A DNA stretch of 56,790 nt from Alphaproteobacteria bacterium (GCA_027045875.1 JALUAG010000043.1:1-56790); one strand, 5' to 3'; positions 47,097 through 54,733 are shown, numbered from the stretch's first letter. A program made the numbers and translations. Notes: generated by a model not told the origin, from the letters alone.

Positions 47097-47720
47097 ATGC
47101 CGAGGCGGCGCCATTTCGAGATCCTCGAACGCCGCCGGCACCACGACGGGTTCTTCAAGCTCGACCTCCTGCGCCTGCGCTTCGAGCGCTTCGCGGGCGG
47201 CTGGAGCGTGCCGCTTTCGCGCGAGCTGTTCGTCCAGCGCGAGGCGGTGGCGGCGCTGCCCTGGGATCCGCGCAGCGACCGGCTGGTGCTGATCGAGCAG
47301 TTCCGTGCCGGCGCCCTCGAGGCGCCGGAGGGCCCGTGGCTGATCGAGGCGGTGGCCGGGCTGCGGGAATCGGAGGAGGATCCGGAGGCGGTGGCACGGC
47401 GCGAGGTGGCCGAGGAGGCGGGTCTCCCGGTCCGCCGCCTGGAGCGGGCCGGCGCCTACCGGTCGAGCCCCGGCGCCACCAGCGAGCTGGTGCACGTCTA
47501 CATCGCCGAGGTGGAGGCGCCGGCCGAGGGCGGCATCTTCGGGCGCGCCGACGAGCACGAGGACATCCGTACCCTGGTGGTCACGAGGCACGAGGCCTTC
47601 GCCTGGCTGGATGCGGGCCGGATCACCGCCGCCACCGCGGTGTTCCCGCTCTTGTGGCTGCGCGCCCGGGGCGGGGAGCTGCGCCGGCGCTGGCTCGGGG
47701 GCGACGATGCCGCGTCTTGA
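47097..47720 (+). CDS. nudF: Nudix hydrolase, ADP-ribose pyrophosphatase type
   Basis: This 207-residue protein carries a full Nudix box, G-x5-E-x7-REVAEEAGL, in the stretch starting at AGLRESEEDPEAVARR. Flanking features (VLIEQFRAGALEAPEGPWLI, YRSSPGATSELVHVY) match ADP-ribose pyrophosphatase, which splits ADP-ribose to AMP and ribose 5-phosphate. It follows the RAM-domain gene after 10 nt. Confidence 0.9.
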   Translation: MPRRRHFEILERRRHHDGFFKLDLLRLRFERFAGGWSVPLSRELFVQREAVAALPWDPRSDRLVLIEQFRAGALEAPEGPWLIEAVAGLRESEEDPEAVARREVAEEAGLPVRRLERAGAYRSSPGATSELVHVYIAEVEAPAEGGIFGRADEHEDIRTLVVTRHEAFAWLDAGRITAATAVFPLLWLRARGGELRRRWLGGDDAAS

Positions 47721-47797
47721 AGCCGGACCGGCTTGCCGCTAGCTGTCGGCACGCCGGATCACGGAGGGTCCGGCGTCACCACGGAGACGGGACGGCC

Positions 47798-48085
47798 ATG
47801 CCAGCGCGCATCTACCAGCCAGCCAAGACCGCCACCTCCTCGGGCCGGGCCAAGACCCGCTGGTGGGTGGTGGAGTTCGAGCCCCGCGAGCGGCCGGAAG
47901 CGGAGCGGCTCGTCGGCTGGGTCGGCTCGGCGGACACCGAGCGGCAGCTGTTCCTGCGCTTTTCGAGCCGCGAGGCGGCGGTCCAGTACTGCGAGCGCCG
48001 CGGCATCGCCTACGAGATCGAGGAGCCCCATGCGCGGGCGATCCGCCCCAAATCCTACGCCGCCAACTTCCTGCGCCGGGTGTGA
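47798..48085 (+). CDS. Complex I accessory subunit, NDUFS4-like
   Basis: This 95-residue protein reads ARIYQPAKTATSSGRAKTRW, then WVVEFEPRERPEAERLVGW and ends PKSYAANFLRRV. It matches the 'ETC complex I subunit conserved region' family, homologous to mitochondrial NDUFS4 (18 kDa). The subunit sits at the hydrophilic arm of NADH:quinone oxidoreductase. It is found mainly in Alphaproteobacteria and mitochondria, which supports the taxonomic reading. It lies just before tRNA-Arg. Confidence 0.88.
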   Translation: MPARIYQPAKTATSSGRAKTRWWVVEFEPRERPEAERLVGWVGSADTERQLFLRFSSREAAVQYCERRGIAYEIEEPHARAIRPKSYAANFLRRV

Positions 48086-48092
48086 GGGGCGA

Positions 48093-48121
48093 TTGGCGCC
48101 GGCCGCCGCGACGGCTATCAT
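48093..48121 (+). promoter_or_regulatory. Candidate tRNA-Arg promoter
   Basis: TTGGCG (48093-48098) and TATCAT (48116-48121) are spaced by exactly 17 nt and end 8 nt before the first tRNA base. The -10 box matches five of six consensus positions. Confidence 0.6.
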
Positions 48122-48129
48122 TCCCGCGG

Positions 48130-48206
48130 GCGCCCTTAGCTCAGTCGGATAGAGCAGCTGCCTTCTAAGCAGCGGGTCGGGGGTTCGAGTCCCTCAGGGC
48201 GCGCCA
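48130..48206 (+). tRNA. tRNA-Arg (anticodon TCT)
   Basis: The 77-nt cloverleaf includes an encoded CCA. The acceptor GCGCCCT pairs with AGGGCGC, the D stem is GCTC/GAGC, and the anticodon stem GCTGC/GCAGC encloses CTTCTAA with TCT at 48164-48166. A GGGTC variable loop, T stem and G discriminator follow. It decodes AGA. Its 3' half serves as the integration target of the islands that follow, and the gene stays intact. Confidence 0.97.
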
Positions 48207-48207
48207 G
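48157..48207 (+). repeat. att-like direct repeat, copy 1 (tRNA 3' half)
   Basis: This 51-nt stretch from the first base of the anticodon stem to one base past CCA recurs identically at 53589-53639. Its 3' 41 nt (48168-48208) recur at 54652-54692. All copies point the same way. This is the classic footprint of tyrosine-integrase insertion into a tRNA 3' end. Confidence 0.92.
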
Positions 48208-48501
48208 CTACCGGCGTGTTTGACCCGAGACCGGCCGGGTGAGGGTGACGATGTAGCCTGTCATGCCTCAGCGAACTTGAAGCGAGCGTTTCGAAGAACG
48301 GCTCCGCGGGGCACGTTCGCAGCGTGAGATCTGCGGAAGCCGTTGTGCTTCCCGGTTTGGGCCGTAAGGACTTCGCCGATATGGCCCCAAATTCGCGATC
48401 CGACGTGGGATCACGCCTGGAGAGACCCGGTGTCGCGGCTTCGAGACTGGACTTTTGGGGCATAGCGGGGTTTAGAACCAGGAGGCGGGTGCCTATCGGT
48501 C
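48208..48501. other. Non-coding leader of island A
   Basis: This 294-nt stretch between the tRNA and the dndC-like gene has short open frames on both strands, but none matches a family I know. It probably holds the operon promoter and perhaps integrase-binding sequences. No clear -35/-10 pair could be chosen. Confidence 0.4.
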
Positions 48502-49668
48502 GTGGAGCGTAAGACGACAGTTGATCGTGGAGGCGTTTTGGTCGGTCTCGATCCCGAACTACAGCGCGTGATTGACGAAATTCGGCGAGACCTACGTCGT
48601 GAATACGGGCGGCCACATGGCCTCCCGTGGATCCTCGGGTTTTCGGGCGGCAAGGACAGCACGCTCATGGCACATCTCGTCTTCGAGATGCTGCTCGACC
48701 TTCGGCCCGATCAGCGCCGCCGTCCTGTGCACATCGTCGCAAATGACACATTGGTCGAAAGCCCACTCGTCATGGCCCATGTGCGCTCCGTACTTGGGGA
48801 AATGGGGCGAGCCGCGAATGCATGGAATTTGCCGTTGACGACGGTGATCACCTCACCGGCCCCGGATCAGACGTTCTGGGTCAATCTTATCGGACGCGGT
48901 TATCCATCTCCAAACCGGAACTTCCGCTGGTGTACCGATCGGCTCAAGATCCGACCAACAAGTCAGTACATCCGGGATCGGGTTGCGATCTCCGGTGAAG
49001 CGGTGTTGCTGTTGGGCGTGAGACGAAGCGAGAGTGCCGTCCGACGCCAGAATGCGCGACGCTATGACAATGGCGCACGCCTGAACCGCCACAACGATCT
49101 ACCCGGATGTTGGGTTTATCGACCAATCCTCGAACTTTCGACTGAAGACGTGTGGGAGTTCCTGGGATCCGTCGAGCCGCCTTGGGGCGGAACACATCGA
49201 CGTCTGATCCAGCTTTACCGCGACGCCGGTGGCGGCGAGTGTCCCGTAGTCATGACCACGGAAGATGCACCTTCGTGTGGTACACGTTCTTCGCGTTTCG
49301 GCTGCTGGACGTGCACGGTCGTGGAAAAGGATCGATCACTGACCGGGTTCGTGGATGCCGGTTTTACACGTTTCGAACCACTTCTGCGCTTTCGAGACTG
49401 GCTTTTGGAGATTCGCAATCAGCCGGATCGTCGCATGGCCCGACGGCGGGACGGACGTTTCATGGTGGCTGCGAACGGGGCCTTGGTACCGGGACCCTTT
49501 ACGCTTCAGACCCGGCTCGAAATTCTCGAGCGGCTTCTCGCACTTCAGAGTGAGCTGAGGGAACGTCTGATCTCCACGGAGGAGATTGCCCTGATACGAC
49601 GGATTTGGGCTGAGGACGCCCTTGCGGAAAGTGCTGAAGGGCGCTCGACTGTCGTATTGCAGAGGTGA
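48502..49668 (+). CDS. dndC: DndC-like phosphorothioation sulfurtransferase
   Basis: This 388-residue ATP-pyrophosphatase/PAPS-reductase-fold protein is predicted to activate the DNA backbone and insert sulfur. The PP-loop is GFSGGKDSTLMAHLV (SGGKDST at 48-54). DndC-type signatures are NDTLVESPLV, TFWVNLIGRGYPSPNRNFRW and CTDRLKIRP. Cysteines at 144, 247, 259, 268 and 271 (SRFGCWTCTVVEKD) include the set expected to hold an Fe-S cluster. It is shorter than canonical DndC (about 500 residues). The GTG 48502 start is uncertain; TTG 48538, behind GGAGG, is an alternative. It differs from CysH, which lacks these motifs. Confidence 0.88.
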   Translation: MERKTTVDRGGVLVGLDPELQRVIDEIRRDLRREYGRPHGLPWILGFSGGKDSTLMAHLVFEMLLDLRPDQRRRPVHIVANDTLVESPLVMAHVRSVLGEMGRAANAWNLPLTTVITSPAPDQTFWVNLIGRGYPSPNRNFRWCTDRLKIRPTSQYIRDRVAISGEAVLLLGVRRSESAVRRQNARRYDNGARLNRHNDLPGCWVYRPILELSTEDVWEFLGSVEPPWGGTHRRLIQLYRDAGGGECPVVMTTEDAPSCGTRSSRFGCWTCTVVEKDRSLTGFVDAGFTRFEPLLRFRDWLLEIRNQPDRRMARRRDGRFMVAANGALVPGPFTLQTRLEILERLLALQSELRERLISTEEIALIRRIWAEDALAESAEGRSTVVLQR

Positions 49669-49671
49669 GGT

Positions 49672-49899
49672 ATGCCGAGAAGTGCTGTAGTGTTATTCGA
49701 TGATCTCCAAGGCAAAAAATTGCTGGAGCGCTATTGCGAGCAGCTTCATCTGACGGTGGCGGATTTGGAGGAGCTCATCGAATTAGTGATCGACATGGAG
49801 TGGAAACAAAGACGTCGTGGACTATTCCAGGCATTCGATGAGATTCTCGATCGCACACTTGACCTTAAGGAAAACCTGGATGTATCTCCGTCGCATTGA
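49672..49899 (+). CDS. Small unknown protein between dndC and dndD
   Basis: This 75-residue, mostly helical, acidic protein contains KKLLERYCEQLHLTVADLEE, LIELVIDMEWKQRRRG and FQAFDEILDRTLDLK. It resembles no DndE that I know, and I cannot name a family. It starts 3 nt after the dndC-like stop and overlaps the dndD-like start by 20 nt, so translation of the three is probably coupled. An accessory subunit or adaptor of the sulfurtransferase-ATPase complex is the simplest guess (inference). Confidence 0.7.
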   Translation: MPRSAVVLFDDLQGKKLLERYCEQLHLTVADLEELIELVIDMEWKQRRRGLFQAFDEILDRTLDLKENLDVSPSH

Positions 49900-51952
49900 G
49901 CTTAGGGATTTCAAGGCGTATCAGCAAGCGGCTTTTGATTTCCCTGCGCCAAATTCAAGAGAGAACGTTGTTCTGATTGGAGGACTGAACGGCTTCGGGA
50001 AAACGAGCTTCTTCGAAGCGCTTGTTCTCGGCTTGTTCGGACGTGACGGCATCCAGCTCATCACACGCGCCCGGCCCGGCGCGGACGAGCAGGAACGCGG
50101 CCGCTCATACGCGCAGTTCATGCAGCGTGTACTGTTCGGCGGGGCGCCGCAGCAGGGACGCACGAGCTGCAGCGTGAAACTCGTTTTCGACGACGAAGGC
50201 GGGCGTCCTGTCGAACTCATCCGGAAATGGCACTATTCCGAGAAAGGGCGCTATCAGCCATCTCATGACGAACTTCAGATTTTCGAGGGTATGGAACGAA
50301 GGGTGGTGGAACCCGGCGAGGAGACCGCGGACCCCCATCGTTGGTACCGGGAGTGGATCTTCCGAAGGTTTCTCCCGGTTAATCAGATGAATTTCTTCTT
50401 CTTCGACGGGGAGGCGGCCGCCATATATGCCGAGCGCGACATGGCGCATCAAGTTCGGGAGAGCATCGAAGGGATGCTGGGGCTGAGCTGGCTGCGTAGG
50501 CTGGCGGAAACACTTCACGATTACGCCGCCAACAGACGCCAAGGCATCCCGGGTGCCAGCAGCGCCAAGCTCCGCGCTCTGGAAGGCGAAATAAGGGAGC
50601 TCGAACAGAAGCTTCGCAGCCAGCGCAGGGAGCTGGAGGAGATCGAGAGCGAACTCGCCACCCTCGCTTTGGAGCAGGATCAGCTGGTCCATGAACTCAC
50701 GGGACAGAGCCCGGCCACGCAAGCAGAGATGGGCGAGCTGCTCCAAAAGAAGAGTGATCTCGAAAAATCCATTGCAACGGCGGAAGAAAAGCTTGTAGGA
50801 TTAGTATCAGGTTCTCTGCCGTTCGCTTTGGTGGGAAGCGACCTTCGCAGGCGCGTGACAGAACGTCTTGGGCGTGAGCGGGCCCGCGCGCAATGGCTCG
50901 CCGCTAGGGAGCAGGGTCGCGAGCGCATAGACGCGGTCATCGAGGAACTGGAATCGGGTCTCGATGAGCTTGTGCCGCCATTGAACGAGGAACAGCGGCG
51001 GGTCTTGCAATGTCTGCTCCAGCGCGCTCTGGACCGGCTTTGGCATCCGCCGCCGCCCGAAGTGGCTGAGGACTTTAGGCATCCACACGCTGTCGGTCCG
51101 CTCGCAGAGCGAATCGTCGCCGTGCTGGAAGACGGCGAGCGGATACGGCAGCAGGAAATCGAAGGAACGCTGCGGACTTGGAAACGCGCCGCGGAGGATT
51201 TGCGTGAAACGCGGCGGGTAATCGAAGCAATCCAGCTCCAAGGGCCGGAGGTTCGCGAAAAAAGAGAACGCTTGCGCAAGGTTCAATCCAGGTTGCAGGA
51301 GCTGCAGCGTCGTCGCGGGGCTCTCGAAAATGTCGTGAAATCGCGTGAACCCGAACTGCAGCAGAAGCGAAAGGAGTATGCACGGGTCGCCGAGATGCTG
51401 GCTGGAAGCCGGCCAGTGTGGCGGCGCATCGCCCGGGCGCAGAAAATCGCAAATGCCCTGGCGGATCTCTCGACCGAGGCGTGGACACTCTGTGTGCGAG
51501 CGATCGCCGGGGCCATGAGCGACAGCATAAGGAGCATGGCACACCGAGACGATTACCTCCACCATGTGGACATCGCAGTCGACGGGACGGTGCGGCTTCT
51601 TTCTCGCGACGGAAGAGATCTTCAAGAATTCGACCTTTCGGCCGGCGAAAAACAGATATTCACACAAGCTCTCTTTGCGGCAGTCGCCAAGGTTTCGAGC
51701 AGAAAGTTTCCGCTGGTTGTGGATACCCCACTGGGAAGGCTGGATCAGCAACATCGTGTGAACGTCCTGCGGCACTTGGCGACAAGGGACACACAGGTGA
51801 TTCTGCTTTCCACCAACACCGAGGTAGTGGGCGAATATCTCGATGCTATTCGCCCCAGGATTTCAAAGGCCTATCGGCTAGAGAGCATTCAGATCGGTGA
51901 CCTAAGAGAGAGCTGGCCGGTCGAGGGATATTTTGAGGGGGAGGGATTGTGA
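49880..51952 (+). CDS. dndD: DndD-like SMC-type ATPase
   Basis: This 690-residue protein starts MYLRRIELRDFKAY and has Walker A GGLNGFGKTSF (about 34-44), the DndD-typical NQMNFFFFDGEAA, and long coiled coils (about 225-300 and 410-520). The C-terminal head has signature LSAGEKQIFTQALF (about 583), Walker B FPLVVDTPLGRLD and the switch VILLSTNTEV. In Dnd systems this ATPase partners DndC and is thought to handle DNA topology during sulfur insertion. ATG 49880 is preferred to 49817, which would add 21 residues read in the overlap with the small gene. Confidence 0.9.
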   Translation: MYLRRIELRDFKAYQQAAFDFPAPNSRENVVLIGGLNGFGKTSFFEALVLGLFGRDGIQLITRARPGADEQERGRSYAQFMQRVLFGGAPQQGRTSCSVKLVFDDEGGRPVELIRKWHYSEKGRYQPSHDELQIFEGMERRVVEPGEETADPHRWYREWIFRRFLPVNQMNFFFFDGEAAAIYAERDMAHQVRESIEGMLGLSWLRRLAETLHDYAANRRQGIPGASSAKLRALEGEIRELEQKLRSQRRELEEIESELATLALEQDQLVHELTGQSPATQAEMGELLQKKSDLEKSIATAEEKLVGLVSGSLPFALVGSDLRRRVTERLGRERARAQWLAAREQGRERIDAVIEELESGLDELVPPLNEEQRRVLQCLLQRALDRLWHPPPPEVAEDFRHPHAVGPLAERIVAVLEDGERIRQQEIEGTLRTWKRAAEDLRETRRVIEAIQLQGPEVREKRERLRKVQSRLQELQRRRGALENVVKSREPELQQKRKEYARVAEMLAGSRPVWRRIARAQKIANALADLSTEAWTLCVRAIAGAMSDSIRSMAHRDDYLHHVDIAVDGTVRLLSRDGRDLQEFDLSAGEKQIFTQALFAAVAKVSSRKFPLVVDTPLGRLDQQHRVNVLRHLATRDTQVILLSTNTEVVGEYLDAIRPRISKAYRLESIQIGDLRESWPVEGYFEGEGL

Positions 51953-53481
51953 GCACAGGAAACGAAGAAACCACGCAGCAGGGCGTGGATCTCGCGACCG
52001 TCTCCAGCGCATCGTTTCGCGCTACGCGTGAGGCCGACAGGATCGGGCAAGAGCTCAAGGACCGGTTCGGTTTGGCGGCGCATTACATGCCGGCGCGCCT
52101 CGCCATGGCTCTCTCACTGCGCATTCCGGAATTGCCGCGAACCGCAGCAGGCGAGGCCGGACGAGTGATCCGCGGCGAGAATCTTTTCGGTGCGCCGGAG
52201 TTTATGGCGACTTGGGTCTCGCTGTTCATCGAACATGAGGCGCGGCCCGTGTCCACCATCCAGGATCTGCAGCGGCGTGTTCGCGATCACTGGGTGCGCG
52301 GAGCGCGTCGGCTGCAGGAAATATTACGGGAGTCCGATAACAACGAGCTCGAATTTTGGAAGCGACTTGCACAGCTAACCTCTGCTGCCGGCGGTTCCGA
52401 ACCCCCTTCTTGCGTTCTGCAAGGTGAGCCGCTCTCGCGCAGTATCCCGCTCGGTCCCGAGGCGCGGGACGTCCGTACCGGTGAGCAGGTTGTCTTCTCC
52501 CCTTGCGCACGCGGCAATAGCCCGCATGTCGCAATGATGGGCGGTGTGGGAAGCGGCAAGACCCGCACCGCGATGTTTATGCTCTCAAGACTACGGGAAT
52601 ATGCCCAAGTGCCCCTTGTCGCATTCGACTTCAAGGGCGATCTTGCAGGAAGCGAGCTGGAGAGGACGTTCGGGGCGAAGGTTGTTGAAGTGCCGGAAGT
52701 GCCGATTCCGCTCGATGTCCTCGCGCTGGAGCAGTCTGACAAAACAAGCGTCGCACTTGCAGCGCAGCGCTTGCGAGATAGCTTGGCTACCCTCAGAGGA
52801 ACGCAGTTCGGCGCTCAGCAGCGTGATTTTTTAGCGACGGCGGCTGAACGCGCCTTGAAGCGCCACGTTCCGTGCCGCTTGTCGGACATATGCGATGCTC
52901 TTGTCGAACTTTACGACGAGCGGAATCGGCGTTACGATGGCGCTATTTCTACCCTCAATGACCTCTGCCGATTTCCGCTTTTTGTACCCACGCACTCACC
53001 AGCGGAATTCTTTCGTGAGTCATGGATCGTCCGGCTTCGGCAGGATCTTCCCGACCTCGTCCGCAGTGTCGTCGTGACGCTTCTAACGGATGCGCTCGAT
53101 CGATGGCTCAACAGTCTTCCCGACTCTGCGCTCGATGACGACGGGAACCGTGCCCTTCGCGCGGTGGCTTTGATCGATGAGGCACATCGCGTGCTGGGTT
53201 GTAAGCTGCCGGGCCTTTCGAATCTCGTTCGCCTTTCCCGCTCTAAGGGAGGAATGATCTTGCTGGTCAGCCAGTCACCCGACGATTTTCAGGGAGAAGA
53301 CGACGATTTCCTCGCTGAAATGGGACTCGTCATTGCGTTTGCCACCAATGCCAAGCCCGGGGCGACGAGGCGCGTCTTCGGACCGGAGTGCCGACTTGAG
53401 CGGCTGTCTACCGGCGAGGCTTGGGTGCGGATTCGTGGCGAGTCGGCGAGGAGAGTTCAGATCTGGCGACCAACACGTTGA
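51949..53481 (+). CDS. DndE-like domain fused to HerA/FtsK-type ATPase
   Basis: This 510-residue protein starts at GTG 51949, which overlaps the dndD-like stop. Residues about 20-130 (FRATREADRIGQELKDRFGL, ARLAMALSLRIPELP, NLFGAPEFM) look like the DndE family, which follows dndD in canonical operons. Residues about 180-500 are a HerA/FtsK-type motor: Walker A GGVGSGKTRTAMFML, LVAFDFKGDLAG, Walker B VALIDEAHRVLG, then LLVSQSPDDFQ. The DndE call rests on pattern similarity and gene order; the ATPase call is firm. DndH of the restriction module is also HerA-like, so this protein could join modification and DNA translocation. Confidence 0.8.
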   Translation: MSTGNEETTQQGVDLATVSSASFRATREADRIGQELKDRFGLAAHYMPARLAMALSLRIPELPRTAAGEAGRVIRGENLFGAPEFMATWVSLFIEHEARPVSTIQDLQRRVRDHWVRGARRLQEILRESDNNELEFWKRLAQLTSAAGGSEPPSCVLQGEPLSRSIPLGPEARDVRTGEQVVFSPCARGNSPHVAMMGGVGSGKTRTAMFMLSRLREYAQVPLVAFDFKGDLAGSELERTFGAKVVEVPEVPIPLDVLALEQSDKTSVALAAQRLRDSLATLRGTQFGAQQRDFLATAAERALKRHVPCRLSDICDALVELYDERNRRYDGAISTLNDLCRFPLFVPTHSPAEFFRESWIVRLRQDLPDLVRSVVVTLLTDALDRWLNSLPDSALDDDGNRALRAVALIDEAHRVLGCKLPGLSNLVRLSRSKGGMILLVSQSPDDFQGEDDDFLAEMGLVIAFATNAKPGATRRVFGPECRLERLSTGEAWVRIRGESARRVQIWRPTR

Positions 53482-53540
53482 GCTCAAGCAGCTTTTCGCG
53501 GCCGGCATCAATCGGCCGGGTGTTGTGAAAATGGCAGAGT

Positions 53541-53555
53541 GACGCAAAATGCGTC
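53541..53555. repeat. Short inverted repeat near island A right end
   Basis: GACGCA, loop AAA and TGCGTC form a perfect 6-bp palindrome 60 nt after the last island A stop and 33 nt before repeat copy 2. There is no T tract. It could be a weak terminator or a recombination accessory site. Confidence 0.35.
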
Positions 53556-53588
53556 CGTAGCCCGTGGAGAGTCAAGAAATCGGACGTT

Positions 53589-53639
53589 GCTGCCTTCTAA
53601 GCAGCGGGTCGGGGGTTCGAGTCCCTCAGGGCGCGCCAG
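53589..53639 (+). repeat. att-like direct repeat, copy 2
   Basis: These 51 nt are identical to 48157-48207 of tRNA-Arg, starting at the anticodon stem. The upstream half of the tRNA is missing, so it is not a functional tRNA gene. It marks the right end of island A and the left end of island B. Confidence 0.92.
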
Positions 53640-53844
53640 GAAAATCGAAGACCTGACCGAACCACCCGATCTCCGAGATCCCGACTTGTCGCCACCTCGT
53701 CGTCACGCCCGAGACGTAGTCGCCGGCTGTCCTGCAATGTCACACGGGGGATGCCGTCGAGAAATGCCGGTGGGGTGCAGGTCCTCCCGGCGTCGGGAGC
53801 CGTGCGCGATCGAAGGGGCGGACGGGCTCCGAACGCCGATCCGC

Positions 53845-54195
53845 TCACTCCCGGAAGTCGCCATGATCCAGCATCTGCTCGACGACTGCCTGCAGGGGCC
53901 GGAGATGGTGGCGCACCACGTCCCAGATGATCTCCGGGTCGACGCCGAAATACCCGTGGATCACGACGTCGCGCAGGCCGGCCATGTTCCGCCAGGGAAT
54001 CTCCGGGTGCCGCTGCCGCAACTCTTCGGGAAGGTGCTTGACCGCTTCCCCGATGATCTCGAGATTGCGCAGAACGGCGTCGAACGTTCGCTCGTCTTCG
54101 ACGAATTGCTCGAAGGTCAGGGTTTCGGTCCAGCGCCGGATCTTGATGCAGGCGTCGCGGACATCCTCGAGCCTGCCTTCGGGATCACGCGACAC
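53845..54195 (-). CDS. hepT: HepT-like HEPN toxin (DUF86)
   Basis: This 116-residue helical protein has the HEPN RNase motif R-x4-H in [14 protein letters not shown]. It also has the family stretch [20 protein letters not shown] followed by [13 protein letters not shown]. HepT toxins cleave RNA, and the tyrosine next to the His is the site that MntA modifies with AMP. The GTG start at 54195 overlaps the mntA stop by 11 nt, as is typical for mntA-hepT operons. Confidence 0.92.
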   Translation of the reverse strand: MSRDPEGRLEDVRDACIKIRRWTETLTFEQFVEDERTFDAVLRNLEIIGEAVKHLPEELRQRHPEIPWRNMAGLRDVVIHGYFGVDPEIIWDVVRHHLRPLQAVVEQMLDHGDFRE

Positions 54196-54490
54196 GGAGC
54201 GCCTCGCGCTCGATGCGCTGTCTGAGGCGGGGCTTGAGCGCCCCATGTGTGACGAGATCCACGCGTCGGCCCAGCGTTTCCTCGAGCAGATGCCTGAGTT
54301 CCATGAACCGGTCGAAACGGGTCGGCCCCTCGAACTCCACGAGAATGTCGACGTCGCTTTCGGGGGCGCCCTCGCCACGGGCGAAGGAACCGAAGAGTGC
54401 GAGCGCACGGACACCGAGCCTCGAAAGCTCGGGGGTGAGCCGTCGCAGTCGGCGCAAAGCCTCTTCGCGTGTACACACCGGCTGGACCAT
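54185..54490 (-). CDS. mntA: MntA-like nucleotidyltransferase antitoxin
   Basis: This 101-residue minimal nucleotidyltransferase has the motif [20 protein letters not shown] (GS-x10-D-x-D). In characterised MntA/HepT pairs the enzyme transfers AMP groups to the toxin and silences it. ATG 54490 is preceded by GGGAAGAGGG on the coding strand. The gene order, antitoxin first and overlapping hepT, matches known systems. Confidence 0.92.
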   Translation of the reverse strand: MVQPVCTREEALRRLRRLTPELSRLGVRALALFGSFARGEGAPESDVDILVEFEGPTRFDRFMELRHLLEETLGRRVDLVTHGALKPRLRQRIEREALRVA

Positions 54491-54651
54491 CGCCCTCTTC
54501 CCGTTCCTGTGCCGTCGATTATGGCGCGTCCGACCCTGCCACACCATCCCTTGCGGGCGAGACTGCCAGCCGGCCGCTGCTACCGCATGTGCGGACGTTC
54601 GCGAGCGGTGTGGTGCCGGGTGCCCTCGCATCGGGTGCGCCCGCACCTTCG

Positions 54652-54692
54652 AGCAGCGGGTCGGGGGTTCGAGTCCCTCAGGGCGCGCCAGC
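54652..54692 (+). repeat. att-like direct repeat, copy 3
   Basis: These 41 nt are identical to 48168-48208, from the end of the anticodon loop to two bases past CCA. The bases before it (CACCTTCG) no longer match the tRNA, so this copy is shorter or more diverged than copy 2. It marks the right limit of the island pair. Confidence 0.9.
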
Positions 54693-54733
54693 GATGCCGA
54701 TCGTGCCTGCCGCAATGCCGGAGAGGGGGGCGC

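Larger units (their letters stand above)
48208..53639. mobile_element. Mini-island A carrying a Dnd-like operon
   Basis: This segment of about 5.4 kb lies between tRNA-Arg and the 51-nt repeat copy 2. Its codons are visibly richer in A/T-ending triplets than those of the flanking genes. It holds four plus-strand genes in one operon, starting with a DndC homologue, and no integrase, excisionase or transposase that I can see. It may have been mobilised in trans, or it may have lost its integrase. Confidence 0.8.
53640..54692. mobile_element. Mini-island B carrying a HepT/MntA pair
   Basis: This segment of about 1.05 kb is flanked by repeat copies 2 and 3. It contains two overlapping minus-strand genes of a toxin-antitoxin system, and no integrase. 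The flanks 53640-53844 and 54491-54651 show no gene; frames there read antisense through the tRNA remnant. Confidence 0.6.

Noticed and set aside
48194-48616. 140-residue minus-strand frame across the island A leader
   Set aside because: No recognisable domain, overlaps tRNA and the dndC-like start, and begins inside that gene. Treated as non-coding.
48502-49668. Reading the first island gene as a CysH-type PAPS reductase
   Set aside because: The PP-loop fold is shared, but NDTLVESP, NLIGRGYP and the FGCWTC cysteine pattern are those of DndC, and the next gene is DndD-like.
53597-53848. Minus-strand open frame whose translation ends WRALRDSNPRPAA
   Set aside because: This tail is the antisense translation of the tRNA 3' end in repeat copy 2, a well-known annotation artefact. 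The remainder has no family resemblance.
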